23,499 nt of DNA from Candidatus Vicinibacter affinis (lineage in GTDB: Bacteria > Bacteroidota > Bacteroidia > Chitinophagales > Saprospiraceae). Positions within the stretch are counted from its first letter, which is position 1, and each line of letters starts with the position of its first letter. The stretch is from contig JADJNH010000001.1 of NCBI GenBank assembly GCA_016714365.1, positions 1 to 23,499 on the forward strand, in the 5' to 3' direction. This document shows positions 16,401 through 23,499 of this stretch, piece by piece. The position numbers and the translations under genes were made by a program. A model generated the notes under the pieces. That model saw nothing but the letters and a program-made list of their open reading frames with translations, searched no databases and had not been told where the DNA came from.

Positions 16401-16764
16401 GGTTGTTGTTTTCACCGGAGCCTACCCATACAGTGGAGGCGTTGTTGGGATCCAGACTGACACAGCCGATGGAATAGGAACCCTCTCCATCAAAAATCGG
16501 ACTAAAAGTCAATCCTTTGTTGGTTGTTTTCCACACGCCGCCGGAGGAAGACGCGACATAATACTCGCTGTGATTTTTAGGGTTGACCGCAAAATCAGAT
16601 ATCCTACCGGAGGTGACCGCCGGGCCGATAGACCGGAAGGCTAACCCAGCGAAAGCCCCTGAATTCATAGGGTCCACCGGTTTGGCCTCTTCTTTTTTCT
16701 GTGCATGGAGGCTTACCGAACAACAAGTAAACAGAATCAAACTGTACAAAATGGATCTAAGCAT
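13489..16764 (-). CDS. Secreted BNR/sortilin-like beta-propeller protein (1091 residues)
   Basis: Large exported protein with signal peptide MLRSILYSLILFTCCSVSLHAQ. The N-terminal ~750 residues carry many Asp-box (BNR) turns: YKSEDGGKSWK, YKSTDGGNTWT, YKSTDGGANWK, YRSADKGSSWE, FRTDDRGESWQ, LTTDGGKSWTK, KTTDAGKTWKA. They are spaced as in the double-propeller VPS10/sortilin or xyloglucanase-like fold, each preceded by a DPxNPxxxYV strand. A FlgD-like Ig segment follows (VVRHLKTAAKKGLKRISWDG), then a helical C-terminal region (LRKATSAAGDIFNEMNTRI, NDRVGILEYTVW) ending PYTPGRWPK. There is no T9SS tail and no obvious catalytic acid pair, so binding or processing of peptides or glycans is possible but unproven. 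The frame is unbroken over 3.3 kb. Confidence 0.85.
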   Translation of the reverse strand: MLRSILYSLILFTCCSVSLHAQKKEEAKPVDPMNSGAFAGLAFRSIGPAVTSGRISDFAVNPKNHSEYYVASSSGGVWKTTNKGLTFSPIFDGEGSYSIGCVSLDPNNASTVWVGSGENNNQRSVAYGDGVYKSEDGGKSWKNMGLKNSEHIAEIVVDPSDANIVYVAAYGPVWSEGGDRGVYKSTDGGNTWTCVKSVSAYTGCNDLVMDPRNPKILYAAFHQRMRKVFTYIGGGPESTIYKSTDGGANWKKLEGGLPSGDVGRMGLAISPVNPDVLYTVVEAKDDKGGIYRSADKGSSWEKRNPFFTSGNYYQEIVCDPIDVNKIYITDTYYKVSTDGGKSVSNLGEINKHIDNHCIWVDPSNGNHLLVGCDGGVYETYDHARSWEFKSNLPVTQFYKVSTDNDLPFYHVHGGTQDNLSLGGPSRSTSANGITNADWYVTSTGDGFETQVDPKDPNIVYAQSQYGGLVRFDRKNGEYLSIKPVEGEGEAPYRWNWDAPLFISQHANTRLYFGSNKLFRTDDRGESWQVISPDLSRQIDRNKIEVMGKVWSVDAIAKNGSTDIYGQLTSIAESKLNPEMIWVGTDDGLIQLTTDGGKSWTKFDNLPGVPAQSYVHQIIASLHDKNTAYVCFNHHRYGDFKPYVLKTTDAGKTWKAIQGNLPARGSVYSIAEDHVDPNLLFVGTEFGCFFSNNGAATWIQLKSGLPTVAVRDIELQRRENDVVLGTFGRGFYILDDYSCLRNVKKEDFNKEAVIYPIKDGLMYVERLPLGLRDKGHMGSSYFSTPNPKPGVVFTYYVKDDIKTLKELRKEAEKAKSDKGEKIYYPTLDSLRAEDEQQDPYLLFTIMDQSGNVVRHLKTAAKKGLKRISWDGRTATPAPVVGRYVPAPDQLFGEEEVGHLVMPGTYKLLLQKYVDGVLTPIAGPVEFKLNLLNQGTLPSKDMKDNIAFCQKVADLRKATSAAGDIFNEMNTRIAHAKSAMLDMPASPKNLLEKTAAIQKKMNAINLTFNGDATRAKREFETATTVNDRVGILEYTVWNITSSIPKSCKTNYDIASRQFSKVLEEMKMVDAQISELEKELEMNKAPYTPGRWPK

Positions 16765-17419
16765 GTGCGTATTTTTTTGAAATTAGAGGCTAAAAGTAAG
16801 GCAAATACGTAACATTTCGTAGATGAGATATTTTTTATCTGAATGGCTCTTAAAAGTCACTTTAAAACGGGAGCAATAGGAGCCTTATCCCATGCCTTCA
16901 AAAGGCATTTAGTTAAACACATTAAAAGCCAGGTCACCGGAAATAATAGATTTCGAATTCATCTTAAGCTCAGGCCAAAGATTGTAAGCTGTTACAAAGC
17001 ATTTGGATAGATATAATGAAAATATTTATTTAAATATGCAAAATACAAAAGCGCAATATATTTAATATATTCACCTGCCGTTTGTCGCAAAAGGGTGAAT
17101 GGACTTCCTGAACATTGGGAGCCTCTTTAAAAGATAATTATTAGATTTAGATTAAGTGGTTCTGAAATTCGGAAGAATGTGGATTAGGGATTTTTCTAGA
17201 TTGAAACAGGGTCAATAAAAGCAAAGTTTTCTTAGAATATCAAATAATGTCAAAAACGAGAAATAAAAATAAACGAAGAAAAGTTTCGCAAATCTTGCCA
17301 AAACTGGACGGATATGCGCAATGAAGTCTTGTGTATTAACAAGTTAGGGTTAATGGCAATGAGCCTATTTGAGTAAAATTTAACATAGTATTTAACTAAA
17401 AAAGTTGTAATTTTATGAT
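16765..17419. other. AT-rich spacer, no gene found
   Basis: 655 bases with stops in all frames. It separates the BNR gene from the toxin-antitoxin pair and marks the change to accessory DNA. The only structured part is at 17295-17359. TAATTTTA just before the ATG at 17420 is a near-match to the -7 consensus. Confidence 0.6.
17295..17359. repeat. Nested inverted repeats upstream of the toxin-antitoxin pair
   Basis: The outer arms are TTGCCA (17295-17300) and TGGCAA (17354-17359). The inner arms are CTTGT (17328-17332) and ACAAG (17339-17343) around GTATTA. This resembles a cassette boundary or recombination site, but the consensus of integron attC sites (RYYYAAC ... GTTRRRY) is not met. Confidence 0.35.
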
Positions 17420-17710
17420 ATGAAAACTCTACAAGAAGTAAAAACAATATTGGCAAATCATAAACAACAATTATTCAACAACTATCCATTAAAGTCACTT
17501 GCAATATTTGGGTCTTATTCAAGGGAAGAGAATAAAGACAAAAGTGATTTAGATATCTTAGTTGAATTCAACGATAAAATCGGCGTACGATTTATAGACC
17601 TAGCAGATGAGATTGAAAGTATTGTCGGATTAAAGGTTGATTTGGTTTCAAAAAATGGTATTAAAGAGAAATACTTTTCAGCCATTAATGCAGACTTAAT
17701 ATATGTCTAG
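17420..17710 (+). CDS. mntA: MntA-type minimal nucleotidyltransferase antitoxin
   Basis: 96-residue minimal nucleotidyltransferase. The core is IFGSYSREENKDKSDLDILVEF: Gly31-Ser32, ten residues, then Asp43-x-Asp45, exactly the GSX10DXD motif of the MNT family, with a third acidic residue at Asp74 in LKVDLVS. In MntA/HepT systems this enzyme adds AMP to a tyrosine of the HEPN toxin and so neutralises it. All three metal ligands are present, so it looks active. Its stop overlaps the start of the HepT-like gene by 8 bases (17703-17710), the usual operon layout. The start is the first ATG and gives a standard length. Confidence 0.88.
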   Translation: MKTLQEVKTILANHKQQLFNNYPLKSLAIFGSYSREENKDKSDLDILVEFNDKIGVRFIDLADEIESIVGLKVDLVSKNGIKEKYFSAINADLIYV

Positions 17711-18053
17711 GCGAGATACGTTATTGCTTTTGAACGATATGTTGCAATCTGCTAAAAAGATTAAGCAATATACAACTGGCTTCGATTTTCAAGTGTTTAT
17801 ATCTGATGACAAAACAATTGATGCAGTAGTACGAAATTTTGAAATAATTGGAGAAGCAGCAAATAGAATAGATCCAGATTTTAAAAATAATCATCCGGAG
17901 ATTGAATGGAGAAGAATCAAAGGTTTTCGAAATAGAATTGTACATGATTATTTTGGAATTGACTACGGAATAGTCTGGGATATTATTGATTCCTATTTAG
18001 ATAATTTAATTGAGAATTTGCAAGAAATAATAGATAAACTAAATGCCACATAG
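17703..18053 (+). CDS. hepT: HepT-like HEPN ribonuclease toxin
   Basis: 116-residue all-helical HEPN protein (DUF86 type). The active-site motif is RNRIVHDYF: Arg76, four residues, His81, then Tyr83, matching the RX4HXY signature in which the tyrosine is the target of AMPylation by MntA. Earlier helices (AVVRNFEIIGEAANRI, PEIEWRRIKGF) are typical of the family. It acts in the cytoplasm, cutting RNA when not modified. The gene overlaps mntA by 8 bases and is followed by a dyad-rich spacer before the NUDIX gene. All key residues are intact, so the pair is probably functional as a type VII toxin-antitoxin module. Confidence 0.88.
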   Translation: MSRRDTLLLLNDMLQSAKKIKQYTTGFDFQVFISDDKTIDAVVRNFEIIGEAANRIDPDFKNNHPEIEWRRIKGFRNRIVHDYFGIDYGIVWDIIDSYLDNLIENLQEIIDKLNAT

Positions 18054-18128
18054 CCCATATAGCAGCTATCCAAAAGGCGGGGTTTGGTATTTAATAGTAA
18101 ATATTGTGGTAAAAGTCCTGCTCTTCGG

Positions 18129-18150
18129 GTTGCTGCAAAACGGTAGCAAC
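18129..18150. repeat. Inverted repeat between hepT and the NUDIX gene
   Basis: GTTGCT (18129-18134) and AGCAAC (18145-18150) around a 10-base loop, inside a spacer (18054-18175) that also has G-rich ggcggggtttgg. It could be a terminator for the toxin-antitoxin operon or a cassette-type boundary. Confidence 0.35.
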
Positions 18151-18175
18151 AAGTATAACATAGAACAATTTATTA

Positions 18176-18571
18176 ATGAAAAAAATTGAAGTCGTTGCAG
18201 GTGTAATATTTTGGAAGAATCTAGTACTATGTGTTCAAAGACCAAAAAACAAGCTCCATTACATTTCTGAGAAATATGAATTTCCTGGGGGTAAAATTGA
18301 AGAAGGTGAAACCAGGGAAGAAGCCTTACATCGAGAGTTACTAGAAGAGTTGAATCTTTCTATAAAAATAAAGTCTTTTTTTCTAACTGTAGTTCATGAA
18401 TACCCAGATTTTGAATTAACAATGCATAGTTTTATATGTGAAGCTGATTCGAAAGAAATCACGCTTAATGAACATGTTGATAAAAAATGGTTGCACATTA
18501 ATGAGCTAACCAAACTAGATTGGGCAGCAGCTGATATTCCAATAGTCAATAAACTATTATTAAATGAATAA
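18176..18571 (+). CDS. NUDIX hydrolase, MutT/(d)NTP pyrophosphohydrolase-like
   Basis: 131-residue cytoplasmic NUDIX protein. The NUDIX box lies at residues 39-61: Gly39, five residues, Glu45, seven residues, Arg53-Glu54-Leu55-Leu56-Glu57-Glu58, with the usual Gly two residues later replaced by Asn60. The catalytic RE..EE core is intact, so hydrolysis of a nucleoside diphosphate-linked substrate, with release of pyrophosphate or a nucleotide, is expected. The opening EVVAGVIFW and EKYEFPGGK are typical of MutT-like (deoxy)nucleoside triphosphate pyrophosphohydrolases. The start codon of the following helicase gene lies inside its last codons (ATG 18564; NUDIX stop 18569-18571), so the two are translationally coupled and probably share one process. 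Confidence 0.88.
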   Translation: MKKIEVVAGVIFWKNLVLCVQRPKNKLHYISEKYEFPGGKIEEGETREEALHRELLEELNLSIKIKSFFLTVVHEYPDFELTMHSFICEADSKEITLNEHVDKKWLHINELTKLDWAAADIPIVNKLLLNE

Positions 18572-21500
18572 GCTATTAGAAAGTTTCAAAAGAGCTTAGA
18601 GACAGGTTATGTAGATAAGTCCGTTCTTTCTAATCTTGATTATCAACCAGAGTTATTAATTAATCAAAAGAATCCACCAAGGAAGATTCTTTCAACTATT
18701 CTTCATGATTTAGAACATTGCAATCAGTTTTTTATTTCCGTGGCATTTGTCACAACGAATGGTGTAGCTACGATTATTAATAAACTTATAGAACTCGAAA
18801 AGCGAGGTATTAAAGGTCAAATACTTGTTTCCCAGTATTTAAATTTTACACAGCCAGAAGCGCTGAGAAGGTTTCTTCAGTTTGATAATATCGATCTAAG
18901 GATTGCTACAACAGGAAATGCACATGCTAAAGGGTATATTTTTAAAAACAAAGAACATTACAACCTAATTGTTGGTAGCAGCAACCTGACTGCCCAAGCC
19001 TTATGCACAAATAAGGAATGGAATATAAAAGTATCCGCTTTAGACGAAAGTGGTATTGTTGAAAAAGTTCTTCAAGAATTTTGTGCTGATTTCGAAAAAG
19101 GAACGCCCGTATCGTCAGAATTTCTCTTAGCCTATGAAGAAATCTATCAGAATCAACTTCTGCAAACCCAAAAATCAAAACTTGAAGACTCGACTGATTT
19201 ACAACAGACTATTACTCCAAATTCTATGCAAATGGAAGCATTGGAGAATCTTCAAAGATTGAGGTATGATGGTAAAAATAAAGCTTTGATAATTTCAGCA
19301 ACAGGAACGGGTAAAACGTATTTGTCGGCATTTGACGCACTTGCCTTTAATCCGAAAAAAATATTGTTTGTCGTACATCGCTTGACAATTGCTAAAGATT
19401 CATTAAGCACTTTTAAAAGTGTTTTTGGAGCTGATAAAACAATGGGGGTGTATTCTGGCAACCAAAGAGAATTAGATTGTGATTTTGTCTTCTCCACCAT
19501 TCAAACTATTTCGAAACCAAACCACTTAGACAATTTCTCTAAAGACCACTTTGATTACATCATAATTGATGAAACACATCGCTCAGGTGCAGATTCCTAT
19601 TTACGACTTATCGAGCACTTTGAACCCAAGTTCCTGTTAGGAATGACTGCTACACCTGAGCGTACTGACGGTAATGACATATTTCGCCTTTTTTGACCAT
19701 AATATCGCCTACGAAATCCGATTGAACAAGGCAATGGAAGAGGAAATGCTCAGTTCATTTCATTACTTCGGAGTTGCTGACTTATCGATTGATAACACCC
19801 TGTGGACACTAAATCAGACTTCAGGTATTTGGTGGCAAGGGAACGCGTTGAGAGAATTATTGAAAAAGCAAAATTTTACGGAAGTGATAATGGTATAACG
19901 CGAGGTTTAATCTTTTGCTCCAGAAAGAATGAAGCGATAGAGTTAGCGGAATTATTCAATTCAGAAGGGATTAAAGCAATAGCTCTCACAGGTGATAATT
20001 CTGAAGAAGAAAGATCCCTTGCAATTGAAAAGTTGGAAACAGACAACCTGAATGAGAAAATTGATTACATATTCACCGTGGATATTTTTAACGAAGGGAT
20101 TGATATTCCGAAAATCAATCAGATCATCATGCTTCGTCCAACTGAATCAGCCATAATTTTCATACAACAATTAGGAAGGGGGCTGAGAAAGGTTGATGGA
20201 AAAGGCTATTTGACAGTGATTGATTTCATAGGAAACTATGAAAACAACTATCTCATACCCATCGCTTTGTATGGGGATACTTCATACAACAAGGACTCAT
20301 TAAGGAAGTTAATCACGGAAGGAAGTAGAATGATTCCTGGAGCTTCCACTATCAATTTTGATGAAATCACCAAGGAAAGAATCTTTCAATCCATTGATTC
20401 TGCAAATATGCAGCTGTTTGCTGATTTAAAAAAGGATTACAACATTTTGAAATTCAAGTTGGGACGAAAACCAATGATGATGGACTTTATAGAACATGGT
20501 TCTCGCGATCCGTTTTTATTTGTGGAATACGCTAATTCTTATTACAATTTTATGTACAAGGTCGAAAAACTGGAACCATCATTATCAAAGCAACAAGTAA
20601 AATTGCTTGAGCTGTTTTCGAAAGAAATTAACAACTCAAAACGAGTTGAGGAAAGCCTCATTATGAAGTTTCTTATTGAGTCAGAAGAACTCACAGTTAA
20701 AAAATTAAAGGACTTTGTTCAAGCCAAGTATCAGTATACTCATTGCGGATGACATTATAAAATCTTGTATTACAAATCTCAATTTCGAGTTTATTCGTGA
20801 AAAGAAAGACGGCAAGATGCTTTCAGCTAAAGAGATATACAATTTAGATGTTCTCGGAATTGAACAAGGAAAATTTGTCCTTTCAAGCGATTTCATTCAT
20901 CACTTAAATCAAGATGAATTTAAACTTCATCTACTTGACTCAACAGACTTTTCAATCTACGAATTCGACAGGTTGTTTGATGCAAAAAATTGGCAAAAAG
21001 GATTTGTGCTTTACAAAAGTATTCGCGAAAAGATGTATTCAGAATATTAAATGTGCCAGAAAACCCTGTGGCACAAAATGTTGGTGGCTACTTAGTCAGT
21101 CCAGATAATTCGCATTGTCCGATTTTTGTGAATTATCACAAAGAAGATCATATTTCAGAGTCAACCAAGTATGAGGATCAATTTGTAAATAACAAAGAAT
21201 TTGATTGGATGTCGAAGTCTAATCGAACATTAAGTAGCAATGATGTTCAATCAATTTATCCACAGCAATCCACAGAATTTGAAGAAAAATTGCGAAATCC
21301 AATTCCATTATATGATTTCTATGCTGCTGGGCTCGTTTAGCGAAATACAATCTGATAAAAATTATAAACTCATTGAAGGTCCTGAAAACAGTTCCAACAG
21401 TAATTATTTCGCATGCAAAATTATTGGTGAATCAATGAACAGAGTCATTCCAAACGGTTCTATTTGTTTATTCAAACCCTATACTGGAGGCAGCAGAAAT

Positions 21501-21736
21501 GGAAAAATATTATTGATTGAAAACAGAGATTTGCAAGATCCAGATTTTAACTCTGCCTTTACAATCAAGACATACACCAGTGAAAAAAATTGTGACGGAG
21601 GATAATTTGGAAACATACATCCATCATCTTGCGTCCAAATTCATTTGACAACTCTTATCAAAACATCATCATCACAGAACAAAACGCTTCTGCAATGAGG
21701 GTTGTTGGGGAGTTTATTAAAATTTTGAATAAATGA
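18564..21736 (+). pseudogene. PLD nuclease - SF2 helicase - DUF3427 protein, about eight frame breaks
   Basis: Joined across frames this is one gene of about 1050 codons. The N-terminus (MNKLLESF/QKSLETGYV) leads to a phospholipase D-type nuclease domain (NAHAKGYIF ... LIVGSSNLT). An SF2 helicase follows, with ATGTGKT (motif I, codons near 19295-19318), IIIDETHR (motif II, 19568-19579), GMTATPER (motif III), FNEGIDIP (motif V) and QQLGRGLRK (motif VI). Last is a DUF3427-type C-terminus (YSRKDVFRILNV, NPVAQNVGGYLVS, FACKIIGESMNRVIPNGS). Breaks are inferred at 18584-18586, 19689-19694, 19798-19800, 20747-20748, 21015-21018, 21329-21331, 21583-21589 and 21637-21639; each is a one-base change in a short run. 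Every motif survives, which argues for recent damage or base-call error. Such proteins resemble restriction or defence helicases. Coupled to the NUDIX gene upstream. Confidence 0.75.
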
Positions 21737-22195
21737 AAAATAATACCAGTTGATAACAAACGTTTACCTCAATGGAGGGGCAGTGGTTAATTGAACATTC
21801 TACCTTGCATCGACTTCTGTGGTATATTGACAGTTTTGCTCCCTGAAATCCGCCACTGCGCCAAGCGCTAAAACGTTATTCAAAAAATAAAATTTCAAAA
21901 TATGAAAGATAAGTATGAAACTTCACACAATGCTATCATAGATTCTCAGGCTAATTTCTCTGTTATTTGGCTGGAATAAGAAAGCTGAATTGCGAGCAAT
22001 AGATTTGGATTATAGAGGTTCATCAACAAGATCTTGTCTTGTCTCAGAAAAAAGTTTACAAACTAGTCATTTAAACCTCCTCACGCCTTATATTAATTCA
22101 AACGTTCTAAATTTAATTTCATTGATTTTGAAACCATTTACCAAAGTAATTGCTTACAATAACGAAATATTTTATCCAAATAAAATCACCATAAC
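21737..22195. other. Spacer with a long imperfect dyad, no convincing gene
   Basis: 459 bases. The short frames here (including one at 21990-22205) lack protein-like composition. The main structure is an imperfect dyad: AAACGTTT (21758-21765) and GGGGCAGTGG (21777-21786) face CCACTGCGCC (21853-21862) and AAAACGTT (21870-21877). It resembles the boundary structures at 17.3 and 18.1 kb in general form, not in sequence. Confidence 0.45.
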
Positions 22196-22599
22196 ATGGA
22201 TATAAATAAATTAAACCAGGCCTATTTGAATACCAATTACACCCTAAATAAAAATTTAATTTTTAAAGAAGAGCCCATATTAAATATCAATAAAGAAGCG
22301 AATTTTAAAAACGCTCTTCCGGAATTAAAGGAATGGGCTTTTATTACTGCCTGGAATCCTAACTCCACTGAACTTACAAAACAAGAGAATGAACAAAGAA
22401 ATGCCTGTCTATTAGATGATATAAAATCCAGTGGATATATTTCACATTTTGGACGTGGAATTTCCAAGATGGTAAATGGTCCGAGGACTCCTATTTTATT
22501 GAAAATATCAGTAAAGAAGAAGCATTATTTTATGCATTAAAATATGGACAATGTGCATTTGTTTATGGCAAGGTAAACCAAATGTCAGAATTAATATGA
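22196..22599 (+). CDS. DUF3293 domain protein, one frame break
   Basis: The frame from 22196 encodes a DUF3293-like protein: YLNTNYTL, WAFITAWNPNSTELTKQENEQRN, LLDDIKSSGYISHFGRGIS. Adding one base at AA 22466-22467 continues it as DGKWSEDSYFIENISKEEALFYALKYGQCAFVYGKV and a stop at 22597-22599, giving about 134 residues, the usual length of the family. As read, the frame instead runs to 22540 with an unrelated tail. The function of DUF3293 is not known; members are small cytoplasmic proteins often found in accessory regions. The final GQCAFVYG block and the central ITAWNP are the family hallmarks I rely on. Confidence 0.7.
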
Positions 22600-23499
22600 C
22601 AGCTCATGCAAATAAAATCTGGAAACTTTAAATTTAATGTGCGTCAATCAAAATTAATTCGTCAAACCAAATGCCTAATTGTGAAAGATTCCATTTCGGA
22701 ATTCTGCGGATACAACTCATCGATTCTTTTTAAATTCCTTAAGAGATGATGTAATTTTTTATTACTCTCTACAATTCTGGTCCCATGAGTCAGACGCGGT
22801 TCATAAGCCCAGCCAATGATAAATTTTTTGATCTTCAACACTCTATCCCCGCCATTTATGGCGATTGTTACCTATGAATCCTCCGCATTAAAAATCAGAA
22901 TCTTAGGAATCATCCTGAGTCCTGTAAGATATGAGTATGTCGGAATGATTCCAGGACTCAAATAATCCACCTAAACAAACTTGTCTGACAAGATACGCCA
23001 TGCTCCGGAATATACTTTGTCGACCGAATGTTAAAATATCGTGGATTGTTTAGTATTAGATTTTGATATTTATACATGAGATGGAAATATTTATAAAACA
23101 AGCAGACATTATTCATTTATTCAAATTTATGGATTAAGAAATGGATTTAAGATTTTCAATAATATTGTTGGGTTCAAGTTTCCCATGGGAATTATGTTCC
23201 TCCAAAAGACCCAATATAGGGATGCAGTCTCTTTATATATAAAGTTAGCCCTTAAATCTAATGTGCTGATAATACCATCAGGTCGCAGGTCAAAATATTG
23301 GGAAATATGATGTGCAATTAGTTATCCGCATGGTGCCCGGTCCCGTGTGTATTCATATATAGAAGTAGGTTCAGCAAGACAAACTAGATAGGATATCTGG
23401 ACCGTACAGCGTCTAAGCGAGGTCTGCAGATACAAGCTAAGGTTGGCTACATAACTGAGCAGCACAAGCAGCACTGCGTTCACCTTGTTGGATCTTTGC
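22600..23499. other. Right-end region with little recognisable coding content
   Basis: 900 bases with frequent stops in all frames. The only protein-like trace is on the minus strand at about 22662-22911. The last ~180 bases look richer in GC and less repetitive in AT than the rest. No RNA gene, terminator or mobile-element end was recognised. Confidence 0.5.
22662..22911 (-). pseudogene. Possible broken small gene
   Basis: Three minus-strand segments in different frames look protein-like: MIPKILIFNAEDS, then VTIAINGGDRVLKIKKFIIGW, then RLTHGTRIVESNKKLHHLL...KRIDELYPQNSE and a stop at 22662-22664. Joining them needs changes near the in-frame TAG at 22873-22875 and at the short A/T run near 22800. 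No family recognised. It may be a remnant or chance. Confidence 0.2.

Noticed and set aside
16099..16644. 181-codon plus-strand frame opposite the BNR protein gene
   Set aside because: It is a shadow of the long minus-strand gene, with stop-poor frames caused by the Asp-box codon pattern.
13489..16764. T9SS tail on the BNR protein
   Set aside because: The C-terminus is helical and ends PYTPGRWPK, with no NPxxDxL or GxYxL-type motif.
17339..17350. Integron attC site (AACAAGTTAGGG)
   Set aside because: GTTAGGG lacks the final pyrimidine of GTTRRRY, no matching RYYYAAC lies at the proper distance, and no integrase is seen.
18564..21736. Mokosh or Hachiman defence system
   Set aside because: Mokosh uses a different helicase family, with its PLD domain placed elsewhere, and Hachiman needs a HamA partner. 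Here an SF2 helicase has an N-terminal PLD domain and a DUF3427 end.
1..23499. tRNA, rRNA or transposase genes
   Set aside because: No cloverleaf, rRNA-like stretch, or IS transposase motif or terminal inverted repeat was found by eye on either strand; a tRNAscan/Infernal run would be decisive.

Overview
The window looks like a piece of a Bacteroidota chromosome, probably close to Saprospiraceae. The signs are AT-rich DNA, type IX secretion (T9SS type A) C-terminal sorting domains on five secreted proteins, Bacteroidota-style TAnnTTTG promoter elements, genes without clear Shine-Dalgarno sites, a Crp/Fnr regulator with the short C-terminal HTH usual in this phylum, and a BNR-repeat exoprotein. 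I infer the family from these traits, not from a database match.

Layout. 1-479 (minus): N-terminal part of a TPR protein, with one frame break. 660-5647 (plus): four tandem paralogous secreted alpha/beta-hydrolases (PHB depolymerase/feruloyl esterase-like) with T9SS tails; copy 1 has a shifted tail, copy 3 is broken four times, copies 2 and 4 are intact. 5657-6181 (minus): an unknown acidic protein. 6423-8799 (plus): Crp/Fnr regulator, then an MFS transporter overlapping a single-domain rhodanese. 8809-9115 and 13070-13490: two clusters of one composite intergenic hairpin repeat, in the same orientation. Between them, 9105-12901 (minus): an apparent copper/haem operon of a Cys-rich HYC_CC_PP-like small protein, an MbnP-like protein with a T9SS tail, and two MauG/cytochrome c peroxidase-like dihaem lipoproteins. 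13489-16764 (minus): a 1091-residue BNR/sortilin-like exoprotein. 17420-18053 (plus): a MntA/HepT toxin-antitoxin pair. 18176-21736 (plus): a NUDIX hydrolase overlapping a PLD-SF2 helicase-DUF3427 gene that is broken about eight times. 22196-22599: a DUF3293 gene with one break. From 22600 to the end there is little recognisable coding content.

How the genes fit together. The left and middle parts are ordinary envelope and secretion functions: surface esterases, copper/haem redox proteins, and transporter plus rhodanese. The right third (17.3-22.6 kb) is an accessory stretch in which toxin-antitoxin, NUDIX/helicase and DUF3293 genes are separated by dyad-rich spacers, like a defence or cassette island. 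Fifteen single-base frame breaks were found by hand, all in short runs of one base. They cluster in the TPR gene, esterases 1 and 3, the helicase gene and the DUF3293 gene. About 9.5 kb of coding sequence between 5.6 and 16.8 kb has none, so either local base-call quality or real gene decay differs across the window.
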